This document shows positions 16,468 through 25,550 of a DNA stretch of 64,000 nucleotides, piece by piece. This DNA comes from JANQMY01 sp965227095. Lineage in GTDB: Bacteria; Pseudomonadota; Alphaproteobacteria; JANQMY01. The notes under the pieces were generated by a model. It was not told the origin of the DNA. It ran no database searches and was given only the letters and a program-made list of their open reading frames with translations. The translations under genes were made by a program, and so were the position numbers. The stretch lies in the NCBI GenBank assembly GCA_965227095.1, contig CBDDFL010000001.1:2852001-2916000 (forward strand). Reading direction: 5' to 3'. Positions within the stretch are counted from its first letter, which is position 1; each line of letters starts with the position of its first letter.

Positions 16468-17919
16468 TTAATCCAGCTGGAAGCTGAATGGCCGCCGGAA
16501 TGTCACCGCAACATCCGGTGCGTCTTCCGTGACACCCACGCCGACCTGAAGGCTGGCGGAGCCCCGCTTCAAACGATTGTTTAAGGCGAAGTTCAACGTA
16601 CCGATCTGAAGGTCACCGGTCCGCGTCGTCCGCGTGGTGGTGGTTACAGGAAGTCCGGTGGACGTTGTTGTCTGTGTTTGCTCAGACGGCAAAATGTAGA
16701 AGTGTTGGTAACTAAAGCTCGCCGACACTTTTTCGGTAATCCCGAGCGCCGCACCAAAACTCACACCGACGGAATCGCCAGGATCGAACTCATCGACCAC
16801 AGTGCCGCCACCAACAGGCTCATTCGGTTTCGTCTTCTTGTTATAGAGATAACTGAAGTTACCGAAGTAAACCAATGGATCTGTTGGCTTAATGACCGTC
16901 AGACTAGGCTGAATGGTCCAGAAACCGGATCCAGTCGTGGCTTCCAATGGGTCCGAGGTGAAGGGACTGCGTGACACATCGAATGGGCCCGTGCCCGTCG
17001 GTGCCCGCGCACGCACATTGGCCACAAAGAACGGCCAATCGCCTTTGGGCTTGTTCAGCTGATACTGAAAGCCGAAATCAATGTCGCCAAGGCCAAAGGC
17101 TTCCAGCGTTTCTTCATCACTGGCCGTGGAGGTCGTCACCGCCGTCACATCCGTCGTTCTGAAGTCGTCATTGCGGTAGACACCTGGGACTTGTACCGAC
17201 ACTTCCATCCGGTCCGTGAGGCCGTAACGGGCCGCAACAGAAGCCGAGATGAAGTCACGATCCGATTCCGTGGCCTCAATCGCACCGATCAAGAAGGCGT
17301 CAAGGATCTGAACGCCGCGGAAGCTGAACTGGCTCACATTACTGTTCGAGTAGGTGATCGCCGGATCGATCGTGAGAACACCTTTAGGCGTCAACACGCC
17401 GCCTTGGTCCGCCAATGCCAGAATTTCCGGGGGCCGATCTTCTTCTTCAACTGGGGGCCGTTCACCGACGAATTCGCGTCCGCCTTGGCCGTCATTATCC
17501 GCAACTGTCCGGTATCCCGAGGACGCCTGGGACCGCTGAGAGGGATTAACCCAGCTCGCTTGTTTCACAGGCCCGCCAGCAGCAGGAGACCGCAGAGTTT
17601 GTTGGTCCGGCAGGGAATAGATCGGCACATCTTGCTGACCAGCGGAGGCGCGCTGCGCGTCCAGCTGGGATTGCCGGTCGATCCGTTGTTCCAACAATGC
17701 GATACGATCTTGTTGAACTTTCAGCGCATCTTTTTGCGCTTGCAGCTCTGTCGAAAGGCTCGCCAAATTGTCACCACGCTCAGATCTTTCAATCTGTTGT
17801 GGCTGAGAGGTCGATTCAGTTTCTGCGCGCTGAGCGCCGGGCTGAACACCTGCACAGGCGGTCAAGCCGATCCCCACCGCGGCGACGAGACTTAGCGAAA
17901 ACCACTTTGGTCTTTGCAT
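16468..17919 (-). CDS. FapF-like outer-membrane transporter with lipobox and coiled coil
   Basis: 483 residues if started at the ATG at 17919; GTG starts at 17940 or 17949 are possible. The leader ends LTACAG with a potential lipidated Cys22. Residues 45-90 form a charged coiled coil (STELQAQKDALKVQQDRIAL, then LEQRIDRQ), residues 95-165 a Pro/Gln/Ser linker. From about 173 (GGVLTPKGVLTIDPAITYSN) the chain is alternating beta strands to the C-terminal FRRPFSFQLD. This is the layout of FapF (coiled-coil trimer, plug linker, 12-strand barrel), which secretes amyloid subunits. A lipobox at this place is unexpected for the family as I know it. It is convergent with the repeat-protein and peptidase operon. 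Confidence 0.82.
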   Translation of the reverse strand: MQRPKWFSLSLVAAVGIGLTACAGVQPGAQRAETESTSQPQQIERSERGDNLASLSTELQAQKDALKVQQDRIALLEQRIDRQSQLDAQRASAGQQDVPIYSLPDQQTLRSPAAGGPVKQASWVNPSQRSQASSGYRTVADNDGQGGREFVGERPPVEEEDRPPEILALADQGGVLTPKGVLTIDPAITYSNSNVSQFSFRGVQILDAFLIGAIEATESDRDFISASVAARYGLTDRMEVSVQVPGVYRNDDFRTTDVTAVTTSTASDEETLEAFGLGDIDFGFQYQLNKPKGDWPFFVANVRARAPTGTGPFDVSRSPFTSDPLEATTGSGFWTIQPSLTVIKPTDPLVYFGNFSYLYNKKTKPNEPVGGGTVVDEFDPGDSVGVSFGAALGITEKVSASFSYQHFYILPSEQTQTTTSTGLPVTTTTRTTRTGDLQIGTLNFALNNRLKRGSASLQVGVGVTEDAPDVAVTFRRPFSFQLD

Positions 17920-17949
17920 AGCTTTTACTTTCTTTGTCACGTTTCGCAC

Positions 17950-18362
17950 CCCGTACTTAAAGTAAGATATTAGAGTGCACCCAAATATGCTTTATAATTT
18001 AAAGGCTTGACCAGGATACTTAGACTGAGCAAGCAACACTGAATGCCTCGAATGCGTTGAACCGAATGGTCTATTTTGGCGAGTTGTTGTGATTGGATCC
18101 CAAAGACAGACTAGCCTGATTCGCTAGTAAGTACTTGGGTTTATATCACATGCGACGCCAAAATCGCCTACAAAACATCTCAATGTTCACAGACGAAGCG
18201 TCGCATGGTTTTCTTAAATTAACCTTGACCGATCCCTAAAGCCGACCGTCAGGGATTTGCCGCACGGAACCCGGTTCTCAAATCTCTGCATCCATGCATA
18301 ATCCCACTCCGGTCGATGGGACAATCAGAGCGGATGGCCGGTCTTAAAAAACGGAGTGGGTG
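17950..18362. promoter_or_regulatory. Divergent intergenic region between FapF-like and MltB-like genes
   Basis: About 410 bases with no gene. GCTAGTAAGTACTT at 18123-18136 contains the palindrome AAGTACTT and matches 12038-12051, in front of the repeat-protein genes, at 13 of 14 bases, suggesting a shared regulator for both halves of the Fap-like system. The right part should hold the transglycosylase promoter; none was pinpointed. Confidence 0.45.
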
Positions 18363-19364
18363 ATGACCTTAGTATCGCGTGTGATTGGGGCAGGATTGAT
18401 TTTGGCTAGCACGGTTTGTTGCGCCATGGCACAAGCGCCGGCCCCTGCAGAGCCGGAAGAGCCGAAAGTGGCCTTTGATGTGTGGCTTGCGGATTTTCGG
18501 AAAGAAGCCGTGGCAAAGGGCATTACCGAGGAAACGTTTGATGCAGCACTGTCGACGGCACGCCCAATTTCGCGGATCATCGAGCTTGACCGCAATCAGC
18601 CTGAGTTCAAATTGACCTTCCGGCAATATCTGACCCGCACAGTTCCTAAGAGTCGAGTTGAAACAGGGCGCAGATTACTTCGTGAAAACAAAGAGATATT
18701 AGAAAAAGTTTCGAATAAATTTAAGGTCCAGCCCCGTTTTCTGGTGGCGTTTTGGGGCATTGAGTCGGATTTCGGTCGCATCACCGGTGGGTTTTCAGTG
18801 CCGCACGCTCTGGCAACGCTGGCTTATGATGGACGACGCGCGCAGTTTTTTAGAGATGAGCTGATGAATGCGCTGCAAATACTTGATGAAAAACATATAA
18901 CAGCAAGTCGGATGAAAGGGTCATGGGCCGGCGCCATGGGACAGACTCAGTTTATGCCGTCGAGTTTTCTGCGGTTTGCTGTGGATTTCAACCAGGACGG
19001 ACGGCGTGACATTTGGCAAACCCGAGGTGACGTGTTCGCGTCTGCCGCGAATTATCTCAGCAGCTCCGGGTGGCAAGGCGACCAGACCTGGGGCAGGGCC
19101 GTGACATTGCCCGCTGACTTCGACGCATCGCTCATATCTCTGGACGTCCAAAAAGACTTGGGCGAATGGCAGGACTTGGGCGTTCGGCGTTTTGACGGGA
19201 CCGACCTTCCGGTGGCCGATCTCAAAGCCTCCTTGGTCAGCCCCGGCGATGACAACACCGATGTTTTCATCGTCTACGACAATTACCGCACCACACTAAA
19301 ATGGAACCGCTCTACATATTTCGCCCTTGCCGTTGGACATCTTGCTGACCGTATAGGTCAGTAG
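18363..19364 (+). CDS. MltB-family lytic murein transglycosylase
   Basis: 333 residues from the ATG at 18363 (GGAG 7 nt upstream). The signal peptide ends AMA at 21-23. The SLT_2/MltB catalytic region shows FLVAFWGIESDFGR with the general acid Glu134, and downstream SWAGAMGQTQFMPSSF with DFNQDGRRDIWQTRGDVFAS, hallmarks of family 3 lytic transglycosylases. It cleaves the MurNAc-GlcNAc bond in peptidoglycan, forming 1,6-anhydro ends, in the periplasm. No lipobox is present, so it is a soluble form. It heads the cell-envelope run with RlpA and a D,D-carboxypeptidase. Confidence 0.94.
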   Translation: MTLVSRVIGAGLILASTVCCAMAQAPAPAEPEEPKVAFDVWLADFRKEAVAKGITEETFDAALSTARPISRIIELDRNQPEFKLTFRQYLTRTVPKSRVETGRRLLRENKEILEKVSNKFKVQPRFLVAFWGIESDFGRITGGFSVPHALATLAYDGRRAQFFRDELMNALQILDEKHITASRMKGSWAGAMGQTQFMPSSFLRFAVDFNQDGRRDIWQTRGDVFASAANYLSSSGWQGDQTWGRAVTLPADFDASLISLDVQKDLGEWQDLGVRRFDGTDLPVADLKASLVSPGDDNTDVFIVYDNYRTTLKWNRSTYFALAVGHLADRIGQ

Positions 19365-19436
19365 TAGATTCTAACCGATTCCGGACATCAGACCGTCCAA
19401 CTTCGCTTAACCCCGACAAAGCGAGTCACAAACAGA

Positions 19437-20357
19437 ATGATCAGTAAGCAGGAGCATGCTTTTGGGTCCCGCCATTTCGCGTTTCTAATGGCGGCCTTAT
19501 TCTTGGTTGGCTGTGTACAGACCCAATCGCCTTCTCAGACCGGTGGCCGGTACAAAGTCGGCACGCCGTACAAAATTGATGGGGTTTGGTACTACCCCAA
19601 AGAAGACCCCAATTACGACAATACGGGCGTGGCCTCTTGGTACGGCCGCGATTTTCACGGCAAACTCACCGCCAATGGTGAGAAATACGATATGAACGCC
19701 CTGACGGCGGCCCATCCGACGCTGCCCATGCCGACCAAAGTTCGGGTGACGAATTTGGAAAATGGCCGGTCACTGGTGTTGAGGGTCAACGACCGCGGAC
19801 CGTTTCGTAAGGGCCGCATTATCGATGTGTCTCGCAAAGCGTCTCAATTGTTGGGCTTTCAAGAACAAGGAACGGCGAAAGTCCGTGTCACCTTTTTGGG
19901 ACGCGCAGACTACGAAACCGAAGTGGTTGCGAAACCGAAAACACCATACCGGGAACGCACAGCCGCGAAAGCCGCTCCCGTGGAAGGAGTGGCGACCGGC
20001 GAACTGCCGTCTATTCCCGGTGTGAAGGAAGCCAAACCGACACCGCCTGTCGCGCCGGCGCTCAAACCCGCGGCAGCGCCCACATCTCCCGACGGTGAAG
20101 TTCAATATGTGGCGGTCTCCGGCGAAACCAACCTTTATGTGCAAGCCGGAGCCTTTGTGGCGCCTGACAATGCCAAGCGACTGGCCGGAAAACTGGAACG
20201 GGTAGGGCAGCCCGTAAAAGTCAACCGGAAGGATCTGGATGGCCGGAATTATTACCAAGTGCGGCTTGGCCCTCTCCAGACGCTGGACGAAGCCGACGAT
20301 ACGCTGGAGCAGGTGGTGGCGCTTGGCCATAATGATGCCCGGATCATTGTGGACTAA
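19437..20357 (+). CDS. rlpA: Septal-ring lytic transglycosylase RlpA (lipoprotein with SPOR domain)
   Basis: 306 residues. The lipobox FLVGCVQ gives a lipidated Cys26. The double-psi beta-barrel (about residues 60-155) contains GVASWYGRDFHGKLTANGE and RVNDRGPFRKGRIIDVSRKA with the catalytic-region Asp and His. A Pro/Ala-rich linker (165-215) leads to a C-terminal SPOR domain (about 226-305, YVQAGAFVAPDNAKRLAGKL and YYQVRLGPL), which binds denuded glycan at the division septum. It cuts such glycan strands at division and acts at the outer membrane. The neighbours upstream and downstream are also peptidoglycan enzymes. Confidence 0.95.
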   Translation: MISKQEHAFGSRHFAFLMAALFLVGCVQTQSPSQTGGRYKVGTPYKIDGVWYYPKEDPNYDNTGVASWYGRDFHGKLTANGEKYDMNALTAAHPTLPMPTKVRVTNLENGRSLVLRVNDRGPFRKGRIIDVSRKASQLLGFQEQGTAKVRVTFLGRADYETEVVAKPKTPYRERTAAKAAPVEGVATGELPSIPGVKEAKPTPPVAPALKPAAAPTSPDGEVQYVAVSGETNLYVQAGAFVAPDNAKRLAGKLERVGQPVKVNRKDLDGRNYYQVRLGPLQTLDEADDTLEQVVALGHNDARIIVD

Positions 20358-20469
20358 ATAAGCGCGTAACCCCTGGTTAGGATTTGCTAACTATCTTTGG
20401 ACACTGCGATTTTACCGTAACGTTGGGTGGTCCTTTTGGACGGCCCCCGCTGTCATCGAGAAGAACGTC

Positions 20470-21657
20470 ATGATCCGCATTACATTTGATCGACTAGCTT
20501 TCGTCCTGTCTGTTGTCTGCATTCTCGCGGTCACCTTGTATCCGGCCTATGCCCAAGAGGTGACAACGGAAGCGGAGTACGCCGCATTGATGGATGCCGA
20601 GACCGGCAATCTGATCTACAGCAAAAATGCGCGCGAACCGATGGCGCCGGCGTCCATGACCAAGCTGATGACCAGTTTGATCGTTTTCGACAAGCTGAAG
20701 AATGGGGAACTGTCGCTGGATGACAAATTCTTCGTCAGTGTGAATGCCTGGAAAAAGGGCGGCTCCAAAATGTGGGTGCAAGAAGGCACGCAGATCCGTG
20801 TGGAAGACCTGCTGCGAGGCATCATCGTCCAATCCGGAAATGACGCCTGCATTGTTGTTGCGGAAGCGCTTGCCGGAACGGAAGAGCGATTTGCAGAAAT
20901 GATGACCGAGCGGGGCGTGGAGATAGGTTTGAAAGACACGGTCTTCAAAAATTCCACCGGATGGCCGGACCCAGAGCATCTGACCACGGCCGAAGACCTG
21001 GCGCTGATCGCCCGTTACATCGTTACCAACCACCCGGAATATTACGACTACTACAAGGAAGTCGAATTCACTTGGGAAGGCATTCGTCAGCCCAATCGAA
21101 ATCCGCTTCTATATGTGGACAGCACGGCTGACGGGCTGAAGACGGGACACACCGAGGCCTCGGGATATGGCCTTGTGGGATCGGCATTGCGCAAAGGGCG
21201 CCGACTGATCGTTGTCGTCAATGGATTAGACTCTGAAAAAGAACGAAAAATCCATTCTAAGCGCTTGTTAGATATCGGTTTTCGTGAGTTCAAGAATTAC
21301 GATTTGTATGCGGCTGGAACCAAAGTCGAAAAGGCGAAGGTGTGGAATGGCCGCAAACGGACCGTTGGCTTAGAAGTTCGGGAGCCAATCTCTGTGGTCA
21401 TGCACCGCCGTGCCCGCAAAGACATTAAAGCCAGCATCAATTACACCGGCCCTCTGGCGGCGCCGATTGATTCATCGCAACAGGTGGGCACCTTGGTGAT
21501 TTCCGCCCCTGGTCTAGGTCCGCTTGAATATCCCGTCTTCCCCACGGAGGACGTATCAAAAACCGGTATGTTTGGACAGATGGGCACAGCCCTTAAACAC
21601 CTGCTGCTTCCAAAACCGGAGACAGAAGTCGCAGCGACCGAAACATCCGATGGCTGA
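20470..21657 (+). CDS. D-alanyl-D-alanine carboxypeptidase (PBP5/6 type)
   Basis: 395 residues with a signal peptide ending AYA at 26-28. The serine peptidase S11 motifs are complete: SMTK with Ser62/Lys65, SGN at 122-124 and KTG at 224-226 (DGLKTGHTEASGYGLVGSA). After the catalytic domain comes the all-beta C-terminal PBP5 domain (about 300-375). It trims the terminal D-Ala from pentapeptides in the periplasm. The last residues are not a strong amphipathic anchor. The gene overlaps tmk by 8 nt, so the two are translationally coupled, as is common in alphaproteobacteria. Confidence 0.95.
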   Translation: MIRITFDRLAFVLSVVCILAVTLYPAYAQEVTTEAEYAALMDAETGNLIYSKNAREPMAPASMTKLMTSLIVFDKLKNGELSLDDKFFVSVNAWKKGGSKMWVQEGTQIRVEDLLRGIIVQSGNDACIVVAEALAGTEERFAEMMTERGVEIGLKDTVFKNSTGWPDPEHLTTAEDLALIARYIVTNHPEYYDYYKEVEFTWEGIRQPNRNPLLYVDSTADGLKTGHTEASGYGLVGSALRKGRRLIVVVNGLDSEKERKIHSKRLLDIGFREFKNYDLYAAGTKVEKAKVWNGRKRTVGLEVREPISVVMHRRARKDIKASINYTGPLAAPIDSSQQVGTLVISAPGLGPLEYPVFPTEDVSKTGMFGQMGTALKHLLLPKPETEVAATETSDG

Positions 21658-22285
21658 GCGCGGACGATTCATCACCTTTGAAGGCGGCGAGGGTGTCGGA
21701 AAATCGACACAAATCAAACGCTTGTCAGAGTTTCTTGTGAGCCAGGATGTTCCACATCTCATGACCCGCGAGCCTGGCGGCTCCCATGGCGCGGAGGAAA
21801 TTCGTAATCTGGTGGTTCAGGGCGAACCCGGCCGCTGGAGTGTCACCAGCGAAACGCTTCTTCTGTTTGCCGCCCGTCACGACCTTCTGGAGAATCTCAT
21901 CCGGCCGGCCTTGAGCGAAGGCACTTGGGTGCTGTGCGATCGCTTTGTGGATTCGACGTATGCCTATCAAGGCACAAGCCGCGGCATGCCGCGAGACGAT
22001 CTGGACCGCCTCAGCCAAATGGTCGTGGCGGATACTCAGCCGGATCTGACATTCGTTATGGATATGGATCCGACCGTGGCCCTGGAACGCACCGAACAAC
22101 GCAAAGGGAACGAAAACCGGTTCGAGCAGTTTCCAATCGCCTGGCACGAAGGATTGCGGCAGGCTTTTCTAGACATCGCAAAATCAAACGCTGGCCGATG
22201 CCACGTGATTAATGCCGAAGCCAAGGCGGATCGTGTATTCGAATTGATCCGTGCCGCCGTCGAAGAGCGTTTTTTACAGAATTAG
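21650..22285 (+). CDS. tmk: Thymidylate kinase
   Basis: 211 residues from the ATG at 21650 inside the end of the carboxypeptidase gene; a longer frame to 21524 lies wholly within that gene. The P-loop FEGGEGVGKST is at 10-20, the dTMP-binding block TREPGGSHGAEEIR follows, then LCDRFVDSTYAYQG with the DR(F/Y) motif and the LID region ERTEQRKGNENRFE. It phosphorylates dTMP to dTDP with ATP. Followed by holB, as in many bacteria. Confidence 0.96.
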   Translation: MAERGRFITFEGGEGVGKSTQIKRLSEFLVSQDVPHLMTREPGGSHGAEEIRNLVVQGEPGRWSVTSETLLLFAARHDLLENLIRPALSEGTWVLCDRFVDSTYAYQGTSRGMPRDDLDRLSQMVVADTQPDLTFVMDMDPTVALERTEQRKGNENRFEQFPIAWHEGLRQAFLDIAKSNAGRCHVINAEAKADRVFELIRAAVEERFLQN

Positions 22286-22323
22286 GTTGAATTTTCGGCA
22301 CCCACCGGAAATAGTCCACCGCC

Positions 22324-23415
22324 ATGGACCCCCTTGAAAGTGATCGACTTGGAAGCTTCCCGCACCCTCGCGAGGTCTATGATCTGTTTGGGCATGAGGA
22401 CGCTGTGGGCCTGGTCAATCAGGCTCTGTCCCAAGACCGATTTCCCCATGCCTGGCTGATTGGCGGCCCGAAAGGGGTGGGGAAGGCGACACTGGCCTAT
22501 CAAATCGCGCGGGCCCTGATGACGGGCAGGTCCAAGCTCGGCGACGCATCGCGCGACGATCGCGCCATCGCCCGCATTGAAGCGCTTAGTCATTCGGATT
22601 TGTTGTTGCTCCGGCGGCCATGGGATGAAAAGGCCAAGCGTCTGAAAACCGCCATCCCGGTCGATGAGGTTCGACGGACCAATGCCTTTTTTGGCAGCCA
22701 TGCGGGCGAGGGGGGATGGCGGGTGTGCATCGTCGATTGTGTGGACGACCTCAACAATCAAGCCGCCAATGCGCTGCTGAAAATTTTGGAAGAACCGCCG
22801 AAACAATCGGTCTTCTTGCTGGTCTCCCACAACCCCGGACGTGTTCTGCCGACCATCCGTTCCCGGTGCCGGCAACTCAAGCTTGGCCCATTGCCCCCTG
22901 CCACCATCGTGGGCGCGTTGTCCTCGACTTTCCCTGATCTTTCAGAACAGGACAAAGAAACCATCGCTGTCCTGGCGGATGGCAGCATCGGATATGCCTT
23001 CCAGCTCGCTGATGAAGACGGGCTGCCGCTTTATCGCGAACTCACCGCCATGATCGCGGGACTTCCCAATGTGGATATGCTGAAAGTCGGCGATTTTGGT
23101 GACCGGTTGAGCCGCCCGGCCGCCGATCAAAGCTACCGCCTTATGACCGATTTGTTCGTGCGTTATCTGGAACGCCTCATCAAAGCCAGCGTCGATGGCC
23201 GCGCAGAGCATTTTACGGATCAAATGGAACAAAAAGCCCTTGCCCATGTGACGGCCCATGGGGCGCTTGATGATTGGTTCCTGGTATGGGAAAACCTGCG
23301 CCGTTTGTTTGCCAGGGCCGATGCGGTCGCTCTGGATAAGCGGCAGGTCATTCTCTCGTCGTTCAACCAGCTCAAAAGCGTGAGCGCGGGAATGGTCAAG
23401 CCTCTGGCATTTTAG
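22324..23415 (+). CDS. holB: DNA polymerase III subunit delta'
   Basis: 363 residues. Walker A-like GGPKGVGKATLAYQIARAL at 47-65, then the clamp-loader blocks VDEVRRTNAFFG, IVDCVDDLNNQAANALLKIL and EEPPKQSVFLLVSHNPGRVL with TIRSRCRQLKLGPL (sensor 1 and SRC-motif region). It is a structural part of the clamp loader that puts the beta clamp on DNA. It lies 38 nt after tmk and 21 nt before tatD. In many relatives metG sits between holB and tatD; it does not here. Confidence 0.95.
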   Translation: MDPLESDRLGSFPHPREVYDLFGHEDAVGLVNQALSQDRFPHAWLIGGPKGVGKATLAYQIARALMTGRSKLGDASRDDRAIARIEALSHSDLLLLRRPWDEKAKRLKTAIPVDEVRRTNAFFGSHAGEGGWRVCIVDCVDDLNNQAANALLKILEEPPKQSVFLLVSHNPGRVLPTIRSRCRQLKLGPLPPATIVGALSSTFPDLSEQDKETIAVLADGSIGYAFQLADEDGLPLYRELTAMIAGLPNVDMLKVGDFGDRLSRPAADQSYRLMTDLFVRYLERLIKASVDGRAEHFTDQMEQKALAHVTAHGALDDWFLVWENLRRLFARADAVALDKRQVILSSFNQLKSVSAGMVKPLAF

Positions 23416-23436
23416 ATCCTAAGCCTCGGAAAGAGC

Positions 23437-24228
23437 ATGGTTGTAGATAGTCATTGTCACCTCGATTTCGATAAGTTCGACGACGACCTCGAACAGGTGG
23501 TGACGCGCGCCTCGTCGGCCCATGTGAGCCATATGCTGACCATTTCAACCACGCTGGCTGGGTTTGATAAAGTGTTCGGCGTGGCCGAACGGTTCGACAA
23601 TATCTTCTGCTCCGTGGGTGTTCATCCGCATGAGGCGGAGCGGGAGCCCGACACCACCGCGTCTGATTTGGTCGCACGCAGCAGCCATCCGAAAGTGGTG
23701 GGGATTGGTGAAACGGGCCTCGATTATTTCTACGATCACAGCCCGCGCGATCTTCAGAAAGCCTGTTTCGAACGGCACATTGAAGCCTCTCAAGAAACCG
23801 GGCTGCCTCTCATTGTGCATACCCGCGATGCAGACGAGGACATGGCCGACATCCTCACGTCGAATATGGCGCGGAAGCCGTTTACCGGTGTGCTCCATTG
23901 TTTCAGCAGCAGTGCGCCGCTCGCCAAAGCCGCCCTCGAGATCGGTTTTTACATTTCCTTTTCCGGCATCCTGACGTTTAAGAATGCAGGCGATCTGCGC
24001 GAGATCGCGCAAAGCGTGCCCAAGGACCGTTTGTTGGTGGAAACCGACGCGCCGTTTCTGGCCCCTGTCCCGCACCGTGGCAAACGAAACGAACCGTCCT
24101 TCGTGGTGCATACACTAGATCAATTGGCGGAACTGCACGGGGACACCTCCGATCAAATGGCGGCGCGTACCACCGACAATTTTTTCACATTGTTCAATAA
24201 AGCAAAGCGGGAAGGGACCGCCCCATGA
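23437..24228 (+). CDS. tatD: TatD family deoxyribonuclease
   Basis: 263 residues. The metal-dependent hydrolase signature is complete: DSHCHLD (His6, His8), GIGETGLDYF, then HTRDADEDM, LHCFSSSAPLAK and VETDAPFLAPVPHRG. A Mg-dependent 3'-5' exonuclease of the TatD/YcfH group in the cytoplasm. Its stop overlaps the start of the next gene by 4 nt (ATGA), so the two are coupled. Confidence 0.95.
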   Translation: MVVDSHCHLDFDKFDDDLEQVVTRASSAHVSHMLTISTTLAGFDKVFGVAERFDNIFCSVGVHPHEAEREPDTTASDLVARSSHPKVVGIGETGLDYFYDHSPRDLQKACFERHIEASQETGLPLIVHTRDADEDMADILTSNMARKPFTGVLHCFSSSAPLAKAALEIGFYISFSGILTFKNAGDLREIAQSVPKDRLLVETDAPFLAPVPHRGKRNEPSFVVHTLDQLAELHGDTSDQMAARTTDNFFTLFNKAKREGTAP

Positions 24229-25040
24229 CCAGCCCTTATTACCGCTTCACGATTTTAGGGTCCGGCTCTTCCGGCGGAGTGCCGCGGATTGGCGGCCATT
24301 GGGGGGCCTGCGACCCGGCGGAACCGAAGAACCGCCGGCGGCGTTGTTCCCTGTTGGTCGAGCGATTTGGTGAGGCGGCGGAGCCCACCACGGTATTGAT
24401 CGATACATCCCCCGATATCCGCGAACAATTGCTGGACGCCAATGTCTCGAAGATTGATGCGGTGCTGTATACCCATGAACATGCCGACCAAATGCATGGC
24501 ATCGATGATCTGCGCATGGTGGCGATGAATATGTGGCGGCGTGTTGATGTGTATGCGGACAAACGCACCCACGATGTCCTGATGGACCGCTTTGGCTATT
24601 GTTTCAAAACCCCCGACGGCAGCGATTATCCCCCCATCTTGAGCGACCATTTGATATCGGACGATTTAACGCCAATCGTTATCGATGGTCCCGGGGGCGC
24701 CATCGAAGCCATTCCGTTCTGGCAAGATCATGGCCGCATCGATAGTCTCGGCTTCCGCATTGGCGATATGGCTTACTCAAGCGATGTTGTTGGTCTGCCG
24801 GAAGAAAGCTTCGATGTATTGCACGGTCTTGAGTGTTGGATTGTGGATGCCTTGCGCTATACTCGCCACCCAACCCATGCAAATGTGGACATGGCGCTGG
24901 AATGGATCGACCGGGTGAAACCCAAACAGGGGATCCTCACCAATTTGCACGTGGACCTTGATTATCGCACCTTGTGCTCAACGCTTCCCGCTTCTGTGGA
25001 ACCGGCCTATGACGGCATGACCATCGAGCTTCCGGCGTGA
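24225..25040 (+). CDS. MBL-fold metallo-hydrolase, PhnP/lipoyltransferase-2 type
   Basis: 271 residues. LGSGSSGGVPRIGGHWGACD at the start, followed by NRRRRCSLLVE and LIDTSPDIREQLLD, then the metal motif YTHEHADQMHGIDDLR. Further His/Asp ligands lie at DHGRIDSLGFRIGDMAYSSD and LHVDLDYRTL. This is the phosphodiesterase-type MBL protein that regularly follows tatD in alphaproteobacteria; its physiological substrate is not settled. Start and stop overlap the neighbours by 4 nt each. Confidence 0.92.
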   Translation: MTSPYYRFTILGSGSSGGVPRIGGHWGACDPAEPKNRRRRCSLLVERFGEAAEPTTVLIDTSPDIREQLLDANVSKIDAVLYTHEHADQMHGIDDLRMVAMNMWRRVDVYADKRTHDVLMDRFGYCFKTPDGSDYPPILSDHLISDDLTPIVIDGPGGAIEAIPFWQDHGRIDSLGFRIGDMAYSSDVVGLPEESFDVLHGLECWIVDALRYTRHPTHANVDMALEWIDRVKPKQGILTNLHVDLDYRTLCSTLPASVEPAYDGMTIELPA

Positions 25041-25468
25041 CACACGATCTGCAAACCGTCACGTGGTCGCGGCCGCCATTTGAGGTCAGCACCGATATTG
25101 ACCGCTTAGACAAAGCCGCCGTCTTAAGCGAACTCAAAAAAACCTATTGGGCAAAGTCACTAGACGCGGATGTGGTGTGGAAATCCATCGAAGGGTCTGT
25201 CGTGTTCGGCCTCTTTGAAGAGGAGAGGGGACAAGTTGGTTTTGCACGCGTCGCGACGGATGCCGCCCGTTTCGGCTGGGTCAGCGATGTCTATGTGCTT
25301 GATGACCTCCAGGGGCAGGGACTTGGCGTGTTCCTGATGGGCTGTCTTCTCGCCCATCCGGACCTGCAAACCTTAAGGAAGTGGATGCTGTCCACAGACG
25401 ACGCGTTTTCATTCTACGAAAAATTCGGCTTCCAGCGGATCGGCGACAGCAAGTTTATGGTGCGGTAG
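25037..25468 (+). CDS. GNAT family N-acetyltransferase
   Basis: 143 residues. The acetyl-CoA pocket is VSDVYVLDDLQGQGLGVFLM (motif A, Q/RxxGxG/A form) at about 90-109, followed by LRKWMLSTDDAFSFYEKFGF (motif B). A cytoplasmic acyltransferase with unknown acceptor. Starts in the ATGA overlap with the hydrolase gene and is probably the last gene of the tatD transcript. Confidence 0.9.
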   Translation: MTHDLQTVTWSRPPFEVSTDIDRLDKAAVLSELKKTYWAKSLDADVVWKSIEGSVVFGLFEEERGQVGFARVATDAARFGWVSDVYVLDDLQGQGLGVFLMGCLLAHPDLQTLRKWMLSTDDAFSFYEKFGFQRIGDSKFMVR

Positions 25469-25550
25469 TGCGATTGCGGGTTATTTCGGTCCCGATCGAA
25501 CGATGAAGGTGCAATATCTGTTAGGTTGCGTCTCCTAATGGGAACGAAGC

